A stretch of 64,000 bases of DNA, from assembly GCF_022376445.1 (NCBI RefSeq), contig NW_025955025.1, forward strand, positions 124,001 to 188,000. The letters run 5' to 3'. The DNA comes from Fomitopsis serialis. Taxonomy: Eukaryota; Basidiomycota; Agaricomycetes; Polyporales; Fomitopsidaceae. Position 1 is the stretch's first letter; every line of letters starts with the position of its first letter. Below, in pieces: positions 12,355 through 25,120 of this stretch. A model generated the notes under the pieces. It was given only the letters and a program-made list of their open reading frames with translations. It was not told the DNA's origin and made no database searches. A program made the translations under genes and the position numbers.

Positions 12355-13591
12355 ATGTCGCCCCCGCTTTCTTTCACCGCCACGCGCGCCCTCGCCGTGC
12401 CGCAAGACGAGTTCGACGCCGCGCCCCAAAAGCCCGTCGTCGTCGTCACTGGCGGCTCCGGAAAGCTCGGTCGTGCCACCGTCGTCGACCTGCAGCAGCA
12501 TGGCTGGCAAGTCATCAACATCGACCGCGCGCCTCCGCCCAAAGACGCGCCCAAGAACGTCATCTACATGTACACGGACCTCGAGAACATGGGTCAGGTC
12601 ATGGAGAACCTCATCGAGGTTGACACGGTGAGCTGCATCGTTATCGTCACCGCTCACGACCCACTGATAGCGTGGCGTAGAAATACAAGGCTCCAGTCGC
12701 CGTCGTGCATCTTGCGGCCTTGCCGGCTCCTGGTATGGCAGCCTCCTCTACCCAGTTCCAGCTGAACGTCATGGCGTACGTCTCAATACGCAACATCTAC
12801 ATTCGTTTCCCTGACGCCTGAGCTCTCCACAGAACGTACAACATCCTTGAGGCATCGCGCAAGCTCGGCATCAAGAACCTCGTACTCGCTTCCTCCGAGA
12901 CGCTCCTTGGTCTCCCGTTTGCACCCTGGATCCCAGATTATATTCCCGTCGACGAGAACTCGCCGCGTCGCCCAGAGAGCGCGTACTCGCTCAGCAAGCT
13001 CGTCGGAGAGGTACCAGGTAGCTCGTCCCTAAGCCGACGCCAACTGACAAAGTCCGCAGGTAATGGCGGAGGAGTACTGCCGATGGGACCCGACCACCAA
13101 AGTCATTTCCCTGCGCTTCTCAAACGTACAGGCGCTGGAAGACTACAAAGACTTTGACGGCTGGCAGCACGACCCGAAGCTCCGGAAATGGAAGTGCGTG
13201 TCTGCGGGTCTGTCGTCGCGTTTACCGCAGAACTGACGGACAGGTGGCACTTCGGCTGGGACTTTGCTTGTGCTGGTAGCCTGTTCGGGTACATCGACGC
13301 TCGCGATGGTGCACAGGCGATCCGTAAGGGCCTCGAGTCGAAGGCAACCGGACACCACCAGTATCTCATTGCGAATTCGGTGCGCTCCGCCTGGAAGATC
13401 ACGTACATATGATCCCATTCTGACATCGCATTCCGCAGAACACGACGATGCGAAAGCCGAACTCGGAGATCGTGCCGCTGTGCTTCCCAGGCGTCCCTTA
13501 CACGCCGACGAAAGGTTCGAACGACACGCTCCTCAGCATCGAGAAGGCGCGCAAGGAGCTCGGGTACGAACCTCAGCACAACTGGTACTAG
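12355..13591 (+). CDS. NAD-dependent epimerase/dehydratase (extended SDR), intact
   Basis: Six exons close in frame to 322 residues: 12355-12627, 12681-12775, 12833-13010, 13060-13193, 13244-13379 and 13439-13591. All introns are 49-59 nt with GT-AG ends. The N-terminus carries the Rossmann motif VVVTGGSGKLGRATV (TGxxGxxG), then DIE-like INIDRAPPP, HLAALPAPG, the Ser of LASSET, and the catalytic YSLSK (YxxxK) after RRPESA. The C-terminus LGYEPQHNWY is typical of nucleotide-sugar epimerase-like enzymes. The substrate cannot be read from sequence; a sugar-nucleotide or related NAD(P)-linked oxidoreduction is expected in the cytosol. No frame correction is needed, in contrast to neighbours. Confidence 0.93.
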
Positions 13592-15162
13592 GCGCGCCCT
13601 CGGCTGGCGTTGTATATGTACGGGACATGTACATTATCTGGGTACTATGCGCGCGATGAGGTCGCCACAGACGTGTATTATTACATCACATGACCGTTCC
13701 AAGATCAATTTTTTTCGCATGTCTGCCCTGCCCTGAATTCACCGCCTATAAAACGCTCGCCTCGACAACCGGAAGCCTCAGAACATACTCAGCTAGGATC
13801 TATTTTATAGGTACTAACTCGAGTCTCGCACGTTTATTCGTGCCACATCCTTCTTGTCCAGTCGATGACAACAGCGCCCGCTCGTTATGCAGAGCACAGG
13901 TCGACTTCGGTCGACGCGAGGACGTTTGGTTCGTCCCTCGTCCGCGCCCCTTGGGGCCGGATGGGGACTTGCCAGCGAGTAGGGCGTATGTCTGATGGAT
14001 ACCCTGTTTGTTCTACTTGTTCATGTATGTCATGTTGCAATTTAATTGGTATCGTCTGGTTCATACCTCGGGCGTTCTTTTGCTGGTTAGCCGGAGCTTG
14101 GTACTGCGTTGTGTGCGACACTGCGATTGTGTATGCTATCCGAGGGTCACTAGCACTCTGTGAATTCGTCCAATCTGTGCATGTGAATGAAAGGTATGCG
14201 ACGGACGGAATGTGTGCAAGGTGAGCAGGCACGCATACAGACTCAATGTGACCGTACAATGGCTCAATGGTATCCTTTCTAGTGTCATATGGCACGGCCT
14301 CGCCCTGCTTGCGCTCACCGTCGTTTGTGAATGCGAGGTTGAAGCCCAGTACGACGTTCAGCTGTCAGGACGGTCGCAGGCCGTATGCAGCCCATCTCTG
14401 CCATGACGGCCCGCGTGTACACGGTGAGGTTTTCAATCAGAAGCATGTTGTCCCGACGATGGACCGTTTTCCCTGCCTCGTTCGTCGCACTGATCCTAAG
14501 CGTCGACGTTCGGGACCCGTGGTACCGCAGAATAGGCGTCCCGCCTCTTCCGATTGTCATGATAGAAGGCACTACTTGGTCAGCGAGCGCACAGCCCGGC
14601 CCCGGCGTACGGCGTGTCCCAGCGCTGGTGGAATAGATCCCATCCACATGCTAAGGCACGCCGACGTGGTGCCGTACCCTCCCACCCTTGCGTCAATGGA
14701 TCCCCGGATAGACAACGCAAGCTGACAAAAACTGAACTCACGGAACATGCTCGGGCGATTCGTGCGAGCATAGCTCGCCACCGAGCCGCCATGTGAAGCG
14801 GCGCTATTCTCTGCCGTCGTGTGAAGCCATTGATTGTCGATCGCAGGTCTGTCCACCGTCGTTCAACCCAGCAACGAGCGCTGCACACTGACTTGCCCGT
14901 CCGTAGCCTTTAGTTCCAGAGGCACTGGGGCGCAGGCAGGTGTTGTGACAGGGACCCGGGTCTTAGTACTCGAGAGCATCTTCACGAAGAATCGGTGTGT
15001 ATGACTTCGAGGGAAAGCAGGCCGCCAAAACGGCAGAAACGGTCACCCGCGAGCCAGCTCCGCAGAGCTCTTTGCAAGAAACGAGAAGAATGAGAGAGTT
15101 GCCAGCCTATCTTATCCCTTAAATGTCCGATGAGCCATAGCTGAGTGCTGTGTTGTACGACC
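13592..15162. other. Intergenic region with no convincing gene
   Basis: About 1.57 kb between the epimerase stop and the second monooxygenase. A minus-strand open stretch at 14,315-14,647 (ILRYHGSRTSTLRISATNEA) looks less random than its surroundings but has no clear start, splice partners or family. The rest shows nothing recognisable. Confidence 0.4.
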
Positions 15163-16999
15163 ATGGGAGTTCCAGCGACGAGTCCGAAACCGCGATTCCG
15201 TGTTGCAATATGGTCAGTCTCATTGCGATATTGGTGTCTACTGCTGAATCTGCGCATAGCGGCGCGGGTATAGCAGGACTGGCACTCGCTACAGTGCTCG
15301 GGAAGTACGAACAAAAGGACTCACCCCTTGAAGTCACCATCTACGAAAGACAACCTGAGATGGCGGTGTTCGGTGCAGGGATCAGCGTTTGGCAGCGGAC
15401 TTGGAGAGTCATGCAGCTGCTGGGAATCGACGACCAGTTGGCTCGTGCGTCCGAGAGACCTCCTGTCAAAGCGATCGGTGAGTGGTATGTAGAAAATGTA
15501 CCGTGTAGTACTTACAGCCTTGACTTGAGGTCCTGGTTTTGTGTACAGGCGTGCCGATAGAACAAACGACACTTACAATTATTACACGGTTATGCTGCCT
15601 TGTAGGCTTCCGATCTTACTGAATTTCCGCTCGCTGACAACTGAGACTGAAGACGGATCATCCACGATGCACCGCGCCGATTTGGTGCAAGTGCTCCTCC
15701 AGAACGTACCACAGTCATATTCTATCCGTATGGGAAAGAGACTGGTCAGCTACACCGAGGTCGTAGACGGCTACGGAGACACCAAGTACTACGAGCTGCA
15801 ATTCACCGACGGGACGACCGCAGAGGCCGACGTCGTTATCGGAGCTGATGGTATCAAGTCAGCTGTGCGCATGTCGATGTACGACGCCGCTCACCGACAA
15901 GACTGCGCCGCGGAGGTCGATCGAGGGCACTGTCCGAGATGCTCTGCGGCGACGCCAAAGTGGACAGGCATCATCACCTACAGAGCCCTCATACCGACCG
16001 AGAAGCTCAGGGCGATTGACCCCGAGCATCAAGGGTTCCGGTATACTTTATGTGTAAGTGTAGAAAGCCTCCCATTTGTGACGTACCCGACTCATTATCG
16101 TAACCGACCTCATCGCTAGTATTCTGGCAAGTCAAAGGTAAGAACCACCGTGACGACGCGATATACAGGCTGACGAAGAGGCGACAGCATGTCGTTTCCT
16201 ACCCGGTCTCGCACGGAGGCTTCATCAATTGGATCGGATTCAAAACGAGGCCGGAGATGGAGGGGACCATATATGAAGGAAAGTCGGCCGAAGAAGCCCC
16301 CAAAGAAGAGATTTGGAGCTCTTCGACGGCTGGGAGAAAGAGGTCCAGGACATGACCCAGGTACGTAGAGTCCGCGACGAATCACTGGGCGCACGTTGAG
16401 GGTCCACTCGCAGTGCGTCGAGAAACCCACTCGTTGGGTCATCAACATGATATCAGGACTACCCTTCTCCGTTCGTGGTCGGGCAGCCTTGCTGGGCGAT
16501 GCCGTACGTTTCGCGGCTTCGATGTGCTGGAACGACCGTTGAACGGTGCTCTACTAGGTGCATGCGATGGAGACTCACCTCGGTGCCGGCGCTGGACAAA
16601 GCATCGAAGTGCGTCAAAATTTTCGCGTCGCAGCACTCGAAACTAACGACGCGCCTGCAGGACGCGTACATTCTCGGAAGACTGCTCGCTCACCCCCTCA
16701 CGACCCTCGACCGCGTCCACGACGTCCTCCGCATCTACCAAAGCGTCCGGCTCTCGTTCGCGAACACGATATTCGAGCGCGCCCGCGAGACGGGCCGGAT
16801 GTGCGAGTTCAACTGGCCCGGCCAGTACGACGGGAACGAGTGCCTGGACGAGCGCGAGCAGCTCGAGCAGCTCGGGAAGTCGATCTATCGGAACTGGCAG
16901 TGGCAGTGGCGCGAATCGTTCGACGAGCAGTGGGATGTGGCGGAGTGGGCCATCGAGCAATTCCTGCATGTCGACGCGCAGAAGGTCCAGGCGGAGTGA
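15163..16999 (+). CDS. FAD-dependent aromatic-ring monooxygenase, copy 2 (frame-disturbed)
   Basis: Paralogue of the gene at 5432-7255 with the same motif order and the same first intron position. Exon 1 (15163-15212) ends RVAIC and exon 2 (from 15260) begins GAGIAGLALATVLGK. Other landmarks are GAGISVWQRTWRVMQLLG, YRRADRTNDTYNYY, the DG motif VIGADGIKSAVR, VVSYPVSHGGFINWIGF, the GD motif AALLGDA, HAMETHLGAGAGQSIE after an intron, and an AYILGRLLAHPL C-terminal exon ending in QKVQAE. Compared with copy 1, residues between LDLR and GPGFVYRR are missing and the frame changes there (about 15,530). A second one-base shift near 16,310 restores LELFDGWEKEVQDM. It may be a working gene with consensus errors or an early pseudogene. 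Confidence 0.8.
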
Positions 17000-17282
17000 C
17001 GACCACTAGAGCACATTTAGAGAGATTTCGACGCTGGAGAATAGAGCAGGCCATTTACCGCAGTCGTTCGCATCAGCACACGAGGTATCTTGAAGCTTGA
17101 GGATGGCGAGTGCTTGAGCGAAAACCGCCGGGACAGCGAATGAATGAGCTGCAAACGAAAGCACAATGACATCAAAACAATCTAGCTACTTCATACAGCA
17201 CGACATATGGATTGAATATTATTACAGAGCATCGACGGCACAGTTCGTGAGATGATACCAGGAGAGACCCAAAAACATGTAT

Positions 17283-19983
17283 TTACATTTCCTCCTTCTT
17301 CAGCCACTCGTCGTCGTTGGAGTTGTTCGCCTCGGCCGCGTCGACCGCCTCGAGCAGGTCGGCATCCGCGTCCGCGTCCGCATCGACCTCCGCGTCGGCG
17401 TCAGCGTCGGCATCGGCATCGGCATCAGCGTCGGCGTCCATGTCGGCGTCGGACCGCGAGTTGCCACCGCTCGCCCGCGAGCCGTCAGAGCCTCTCGGCG
17501 ATCCTCGCGCAGACAGCGGAACGCCGTTTGGGACGCCGTTCAGCGGCGGCGAGTTGCTGAGCGAGCTGCTGCGGTCAGTCGATCGATGGTTGTGTGGCGC
17601 CCGTCCGGCGGGGCTCTGCCCGCGGGAGCCCCTGGGCCGCGGGATGCGGTCTCGCTCCATCTCGTACGCGTCGTCGTCGTCGCCGACAGACGCGCCAGGC
17701 AGCGTGGCGATGTACGGCGGTGTCGGGGGAGACCGTTGCGAGCCCAAGTGGCCGGGCGGCGGGGACGCTGGCTGCGTTCTCACGTCCTCACGGACGCGCT
17801 CGTGACGGGAATACGGCGACGTCATGGATGAACTCCCGCCGAGTGTCGTGAGGATTGGGAATGGGAGTAGGGGTGGGAAGCGGGAAGGGTGTCCGTGCGG
17901 TGCAGGGAGCGATCGGGGCCGGGACCATGTCCGTTGAGGGTGCTGTGGTGGTGGGAGGACGGATGGATTGCCGCGGGGGCTGGTGGTGGTGGGAAAGGCC
18001 CATGGCGAGCTGGCCGTCTATGGTGCCGCGCCGCTCGACGCGCTTCATCTTTTTTCGGCAGCTGTGCATCGCGTCAGCCAGGCGTGCGGTGGGAAGACAT
18101 GAGGCGGGCTCACCGGTCGCACACTGTGCCCGGGCCTTCGGGCCCTGGACCCCACTTCTCGACGCATTTCCCTTCCTTGTACCGCCCTGGCAGGCCGCAC
18201 TGGCGGCAGATGCGCTGCCCCTGGGCGTTTGTGGGCGGGAAACCGCCGCCGCCCATGACCGATGGGCCCGAAATGACAGATCCGTTGGGACCTGGGCTGA
18301 TGAGCACGGAGTGGCGGGACGCGAGATGAGCTGCACGTACCGAGGGTAAGGACGCTTCCGTTGGGGCCGAGGCTGCCAGAGCTGGCCGCGCCGGACAACT
18401 TGCTCTTCTTGACGGGCGCCCCAGTGACCGGCGGCGCGAAGATGTGTGTCTGGTAGGTCTGCATCTGGCCGGGAGCGCCCAGCGGGCCGCCTGCGCCTGG
18501 ATGCCCCGGGATCGGCGAGACACCGCCACTGCCGGGGGAGCCGCCGCCAGGACCTGCGAAGGACGCGGATGGGTGAAGGGGGCCGTGGGCAGACGAATGG
18601 GACGCACCTCGAGAGCGGGAATGCGGGACGGCGAGGTAGTCGCGGCCGATGGGAGACTGGGAGCGGTGGCGCACGCGGGGCATGGGCATCTGCTGCGAGG
18701 GGTGAGTGAGCGACTGCGAGTGCGGGCGGCCCATGAGGACGCCCTGGCGGTCGTGGTCGTCGCCCGTCGTCGCCTCGAGGAGCATTTCGTCGACGCTCAT
18801 GGAGCTCTCGCGGCTCCTCGAATGGGAGTGGGGGGACCGTGAGCGTCCGCGGCGGCGGGAGTGGTGGGTCGGGCGGCCAGAGGCGTCGACGTATCGGATC
18901 TGGACGGAGTCGTCGCGTTCACGGTGCGAGTGCGTGCGGTACGACGGCTGGCTGGAGGCGCTGTAGTAGGGGTGGAGGGCGGGCACGCTCGCGCTGCCCG
19001 AGTGCTGGAGCGGGACGAGGCCGGGGTCGTGGCGGCCGTTCATGTAGCTGTAGCGCGGGGAGGCGGACGGCTGGGCGCAGGCATGAGACAGAGCGGGCGA
19101 GAGGCGCGGAAGACTACTCACGGACACGCTGTACTGGCGCGGGCGGTCGACGGGGTCGCGTTCGCCGCGCATGCGCTTGGGCGGTGGGGGCCTCCGGGGC
19201 CTGTGAGGCCTCCGGGTAGCCGTCGAGGCTGCCTGAACGGGGCCGGACGCGGCTGGTGGCGTTGGGGACGGGGGCGGGGGAGGGTCGGAAAGGGGGGCGG
19301 TGGCTGGAGGTGGTGCGGGGAGGCAGGGACTTCATGGGGGGAGGGCGTGGTGGTGCTGCTGGGAGTGGGGGTGGCTGGACGAGGGGCCCGCGGCGTGGAC
19401 GGGGACGAGGACGAGCTGGCCGCCGCCGTCTGCGACGATGCGGGAGAAGGACATGCGGGCGTCGGCTGCGCGGACCTCGATGGTGTTGAGGTAGTGGTTG
19501 AGCTCGGTCCAGGCGTCCTGGATGACGCGGAGACGCGCCTCGGCGTCGTCGCGGGCGACCTCTGCGCGCTCGACGCGTGCCTCCGCGTCGAGGATGGCCT
19601 TGACGGCAGACTCGGGCAGCGGCTGGGGCTGGCCGTTCGCGGGCGTGGCGGACGGCGAGGCCGTGTCTGCGGGCGGGCGGGGCTGGGTGGGCGACGCGGC
19701 GGGCTGGGTGAGGTGCGCGAGGAGCCGCTCCGCCTTGTCTGCGCGCCGGCGGGCCCGGGAGAGCTCGTGGCGGAGGCCGTCGGCGTCGCGGAGGGCGTCG
19801 GAGAGGAGGGCGGCGAGCTGGGCGGGCGACTGGGTGCCGAGTGGCGTGGACCCGTTCGACGCCGGCTTTGCGGCGACGGACGCGGGGGCGGCGCGGGCGG
19901 GGAGCGGGCCGGGGGGCGGCGACGGGGACGGGGACGGGGACGGGGGCGGGGGCGGGCGGGGGCGGGCGGGGCGACGAGGACAT
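17283..19983 (-). CDS. Coiled-coil and CxxC zinc-finger protein, putative transcription regulator
   Basis: ATG 19983 starts MSSSPRPPPPAPAP. Next come a Pro-rich leader and a coiled coil (AQLAALLSDALRDADGLRHE through RVERAEVARDDAEARLRVIQ). A Ser/His/Arg-rich low-complexity middle follows. A zinc-finger module at about 18,240-18,070 reads RICRQCGLPGRYKEGKC, then GTVCDRCRKKMKRVERRGT: a CxxC...CxxC pair spaced like GATA-type fingers but without the GATA consensus. The tail has a strongly acidic Asp-Ala repeat near 17,390-17,440 and ends LKKEEM. A 50-nt intron near 18,300-18,350 joins in frame. Frame changes near 19,915 and 19,335 fall in six-base C runs; others lie near 19,190 and 17,850. A nuclear regulator is inferred. 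Confidence 0.7.
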
Positions 19984-22900
19984 CGCGGGGCGCGACGAGG
20001 AGGGGAGAGGGGAGAGGGGCGGGGGCGGCGTCGGAATGGGAGGCCGTTGCGGCGGGAGGATATTTGAGCGGTCGTGATATGCGTGCGGCACGCTCGCGGG
20101 TGGCTGCGCTGCCCCGATCGGGCGGGGCCGCGCGCTGATTGGCTGGCTGCGGGGCGAGCGCGCCCGCGACCACCAGGCGTCCCCTGGCTCCCCGCCTGCC
20201 TCTTTCGGCCGCGTCCCCTGTTTTCCCGCCCTCTCCCCTCGGCTCCGCGCCCTGCCCCCGGCCACCCTGTCGCGCCCCGCCACGCCCGCCCGGCGTCTGC
20301 GCGGTCGCCTGATGCACGCGGTCGTCGCCGTCGCCAGCGCTGCACACGACGTCAGCGTCCGCCGGGCCCAGGCCGCGGTGCCGGCGCCAGCCACCGCAGT
20401 GCGTACGGCATCGTGCTCTCTTCCTGCCCGCCTCATGGCGGCGGCCCGCGCGGGGTCACACCACCCGCATCGACCGCCCGGACCTCGGTCGCGACCCGCC
20501 TTCTCGGACGGACGCACGCTCGCCCACCGCCTCCCCCTGCGCGGCACCCGCATTGCCCGCGGCGGCGTGTGCCTGGCCACTCGCCCCCGCTGCGCCTGCG
20601 TCGCGCGCGCCGGATCCATCTCGGGCATTCACACCGTACGTAACGTCCTCTCGCTCGATCTGTCGACCCCACAACCGTCCCGACACACAGGCACGCGCGC
20701 GCGCACAGCTGCGCCCACCCGCTGCGCCCCCCTGCCGTGATAGACGACGGCGCCGAGCCTCGCGGCAAGATGGCATCCACCCATCATCTGCCGCGACGGA
20801 GCTGCCACCGCGCCGCACGGGCTGGACCGCCGATCGCGCGCAGGCGATCGCGCAGGCGGGCGGTGCCCGAACAGTGGCCGGGGGCCGGATGCGATGGTCG
20901 GGCGATGGGGAGGCAGGCGAGCATCCTTCTATTTCTGGCGGTGCGCGCTCGCTGTCTGGGCGGCAGGCGACCAGGCGACCGTGCTCATCCGATCTTCCCG
21001 AGATGCCGTCCCACGTCTCCCGCCCACGTGTCTTCGAATGGAAGGCCGGCGCCGCCCACGCCGCTGCGGCGCTGATCACCGCTCGCACGTCCCCGGGCAC
21101 GTCGCGTGCCTGGCCGCCCTCTCTCCCGGCCGCCGGCGTGCTTCCCTCGATCGGCCCTGTCCCGCACCGGCTCCCGGCCCGCCCGCCGCCGGGCCTGTGG
21201 CGCACGGCCTGTGGTGGCAACGGCGGCGGCGACGGCGACGGTGATGGCGACGCGGCGACGGCAACGCGGCGAGCAACGCTGGCGGCGAGCGGACGCGTCG
21301 CGATGGCCGCGCCGCGGGTTGTTTGGGTGCGTGGGCGGGCGAGAGGCCGATCGGTGCCATGCGATCGCTGGTGGCCATATGGCGCGTCCCCGCCCATCAC
21401 AACGCCTCCGCCGCGAGGCTCCCAGACGCCCACACCCACCGCCTTATCCCTCCGCCATCTCCACCGCCGCCGCACGTGCACGGTGCATTACACGGTGGCC
21501 ACACCACCCAATGCGTATATTTCTGGGCCCTCCGTCCTCCACTGCCGCCGCATCCCGCGCGCCTTGTACAGACCCCGCCACCACGCCCACCGCGGCCCCT
21601 GGCGCCACCCCAGGCCCCCGAGGCCACCACGCGCCTGGCGTGCCCCCGTAGTGGCTCCGAATTTGTAGGCTCTTTGTGCGCCCTGCTGCGTCGGGACATG
21701 CTCAGCGTGTTCCCATCCTTCCCTCCCACCGCCCGCGTCTCTTCATCTCCGCCCCGCCGCCACATGTGCCTGCAGCACGTCGCTAGCGGGGCGAGAATCC
21801 CGTCCGCCGTGGGCTGCTCTTGTATTCCGTTGACCACAGCCGCGTCCGCGCGCCGCCGGGCCTGCCATCGACGTTCCACACCCGCTGGCGCCCGGCTAGC
21901 CCGTTTCGGCCGCGTCGTCGTCTCTGTGCCACAGAGCCCGTGGTGGAAGCAGGGTGGAAGCAAGCTGAGCGTCCACCGCGCTGTCAGCTCGCTATAGCCT
22001 CCCCACCGCCTCGTTGCCGCCATGCGCGATACCAGATCCCGAGGGCTTCCAACTGTGCCCTTCCTGATCACCCATCCCTTCCCTCCGCTCATGCCTCCCC
22101 ACCACCAGCCTGTACCGCTTTTCCGGTCTCCCTCGTCCCGAGCTCGTTCCCTCCCACTGCAGTCGCGTCCCCCCCTCCGGGGTTCGTCTTTGTAAGTAGC
22201 CTCGTGTGCGCAGACGGCTCTGCTTCCGCGCACTTCTCTCCCCGATCGACAATGCAGCCACTGACGCGCCGGCCGATCGCCACGATCAGCGTAGCGGCTT
22301 GCCCGCTCGGAATCCGGCTACTCAACCCGCAGGACACGACACATTCAACAAGCGTTGGCCGACTTCGGGCCAGCTGAATCTAAAACACTACTCACCGCCT
22401 TGGCAGGACCGGCCAACGGGTTGCGACAATCTTTGCCCAACCCCGCGGACCGGGCCTCAGCAGACGGTCAGATTGTGCGTGGTTCTAGCCTCCCGAACGC
22501 TGACTCACCGACGCGCCATTGGCCGCAGCCAGCTACCAGCCCTACCGGCGGCCAACTCCGCTGCGACCACTCGCCGCCAGCCTCGCGGACGACGATGACG
22601 TCGGGCGTGCACCGGCCCTCGACACGCGCACAAACCTTCGTCCCCAGCCGCCCACCCGCCCACGCGTCCCCTTCTCCCGCTCCAGGGTGCCCCTGGCGTC
22701 CGACGCGCTCTCTAGCCGCCTGCGCAACTGCCTCCTCCCTTCCCTCGCCGCTCGCGCCGCCTTCGCGAGTTCTGCGGCCGGAGATCATCGGCCCCAGCAT
22801 GCCGTGAACACGGGCCTCTCGCGTCTACGCAGGGCGTCCTGCGGCGCGGCAGTGGCACTCTGTGCGTCTGGGGCCGGACCAACTCAGGAACTTTGTCGAG

Positions 22901-24492
22901 ACGGCGTTGCGGCGCCCCTTCCCCTCGTCCGCGAGCTAGGATAGACCTTGGGGCTGCCGAAAGACTGTCAGTGCATCGCGCCGTCTCTAGCTCTGTCTAC
23001 GCCCGCTCCATGAAGGCCGTATAATTAGCAAACCGTTATGACGAATCTCCTCCGTGAGGCCGCCGCAGGCGGCAAGTTTGCTTTAATACCAGGCACACTC
23101 ACGGCGCATCAACTCATCGTCTTCGCGGCTCGCTCTACACAGGAAACCTCCATGTCACTGCCCGCCCAATCACTGGTAGCTCCCGGCTCCCGCAGGTAAA
23201 TTCTGGCGTGGTTTCGTCTGAGGGACACGGCACCACTCGTATCGACCTTGGTTATCCATACTGTTTGTCAGGCTGGTACTCGGTCGGCCTTTACTGGGAC
23301 GCATCGAGGTAGAGGGAGGTGCTCGAAAATGCAAGTATCTGCCGACACAACCGCCCACATCGCTTTTGACCTGCATCGACGTGTGCGCACGCAGAAACCG
23401 GTCGCTCTCGTTGCGCCCGTGGCTACCACTGCTGTTCTACGCTGGTGCGCTGTGTCTCATATGATACTTCGCTGATCATCTCAGCGACTCAGGAAAGTTC
23501 GACACGGCTGCTCCATCTTTCACCCAACTGCTTGAGCCACTCACCAGGTTGTGTTGTCAGGTCGTCCCCGGCGAAGGCTTCTGGCGCTACATCCGTCCGG
23601 CGATTGGCTAGTGGTCCGGGCAAGTATTCTTTTTCACGTCATAGTACGTCTACGCCGGCTACGGAATGCGAAGCTGATTTTAGCATGATCTCGCTCGTCG
23701 TGTCCCTTCTGCCGTGCTCAAGTCGTAAAATCCTGATGCGCAAGCCCGCCTTGCATATTACAGAAAGATACGGCGGACATCGTCTACTAGTGCGTCTACT
23801 CTCGGGAACCTCAGCGGTGTGATCCCTATGTAACCAACGGCCTGAGTTCCTCGACCGTGCAGCGGCGGTACTTATGCGCCGTGATTATGATGATATTCGG
23901 AGCTGGCGAGTCGCAGCAAAGTCCAACCATCTAATTGACACAGGGCGACGCAGATGTACCTGCGAGCAATACTACGGCTTCGGCGGGCTGTGAGTTGCGC
24001 CTTACATGGAATTCGAGATCTACGGGTGTACAATACGTCTGACGGACTTCAATGTCGCAGTGCTCATCCACAATAATATTTTCTGCTGCGTAGAATAGTG
24101 GCGGTCCGCGCTACATTACCTACCTGGCCTCAGGACATACGTCCGAGACATGCGTATCAACAAGACAACGAAAGCGGGGACCCCGTTTGTACCGTCTTGT
24201 GCTGAGAAAAGCGCTATTCAGCATTCGCAGAGTCGGGAGTAGAGAGACCGGGCGGGGGGCTCTGAGGAGAGCATTACGCGACAGTCGTGGAGACGAGCCA
24301 ATGCACTGTTAGACACACGGCGCGAACCCACGATTACATACCTACACACCGTGACTAGCTTGACTCTACGTAGGGCTTCGCCCTCACATGACGATAAACG
24401 GGAACAGTAAACAAACAAACAGTCGTGGAGATAATAAGTAGATGTGAGTGTGTTCTATGAATGCAATCTGGGTCTCCGTGACACCACGCGAG
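19984..24492. other. Long gene-free stretch, first 3 kb very GC-rich
   Basis: From 19,984 to about 22,980 the DNA is extremely GC-rich, so stop codons are scarce and long ORFs occur on all frames. None shows a start context, splice pattern or recognisable domain, so I treat them as chance ORFs. The stretch lies upstream of the minus-strand zinc-finger gene and may be its promoter/leader or a noncoding transcript. From 22,980 to 24,492 GC falls to normal and nothing is recognised. Confidence 0.5.
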
Positions 24493-24495
24493 TAA

Positions 24496-24530
24496 GAGCC
24501 CGTTCAGCAACCACGAGCGATCGATTCTCG
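24496..24530 (+). repeat. Left terminal inverted repeat of the TIR element
   Basis: 35 bases, exact reverse complement of 25086-25120. TAA precedes it. Confidence 0.9.
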
Positions 24531-25085
24531 GTCCGCTTCTCGAAAGTGTTTCTTCGGCATCTGGGTACATCCGAGCGCAGATTGATTCGCCGCTCGGACA
24601 TCTCCCCTTGCTTATTCAGCACTGAGTCACGTGTTTCTTTTTGCGAGCCCGTTGAGTCGTCCCCGTTGTCAGCCATCGCGTCGCTGGCGAGGGCTTGCTC
24701 GCCGTCGCTCACGACGAGCATAGACTCTTATTTTCTCGTAGGGCCTGTATATAAAAAAAGCAATGGCATATTCACGCTTCTGAAGCAATTGGCAGTGCAT
24801 CTATGTAGGTTATGGGTGGCACGCAGGCTAGATGAGGCCGTGAGAATGTCCCGCTCATTGTCATGCTCGACGAGCACGACATGGCGGGGAGCAGGCGGGA
24901 CCGTGATGGGACCAGCGGGGTTGGCAGAGGCCTCGACCGGGCTGATGGCAGTGATCAACAAAAGTCACGCGTTGCTAACGGGTGCTTCCGAGGCGCGTCG
25001 GCACGTTCGGCAGCCCGGCAAGGGGGCAAAAAGCTGGCGAAACCGATTCTGAGCGATTCTGTTCATCTGGCGGGAGAAACGCCCG

Positions 25086-25120
25086 CGAGAATCGATCGCT
25101 CGTGGTTGCTGAACGGGCTC
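25086..25120 (-). repeat. Right terminal inverted repeat of the TIR element
   Basis: 35 bases, exact reverse complement of 24496-24530. TAA follows it. Confidence 0.9.

Larger units (their letters stand above)
24496..25120. mobile_element. Non-autonomous TIR element (PIF/Harbinger-like MITE), 625 bp
   Basis: Perfect 35-bp terminal inverted repeats at 24496-24530 and 25086-25120, beginning GAGCCCGTTCAGCAACCACG. They are flanked on both sides by the trinucleotide TAA (24493-24495 and 25121-25123), which fits a TWA target duplication as made by PIF/Harbinger transposons. The interior has no transposase-like ORF. TIR identity is seen directly; superfamily assignment rests on the TSD and is inference. 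Confidence 0.8.

Noticed and set aside
17277..17831. Plus-strand ORFs antisense to the acidic tail of the zinc-finger gene
   Set aside because: Mirror of the Asp-Ala repeat; the minus strand gives the coherent protein.
19118..21668. Very long ORFs on both strands (up to about 500 codons) in the GC-rich block
   Set aside because: Extreme GC removes stop codons in all frames. The peptides are Arg/Pro/Ala-rich, without domains or splice structure, and only the coiled-coil frame of the zinc-finger gene reads like protein.
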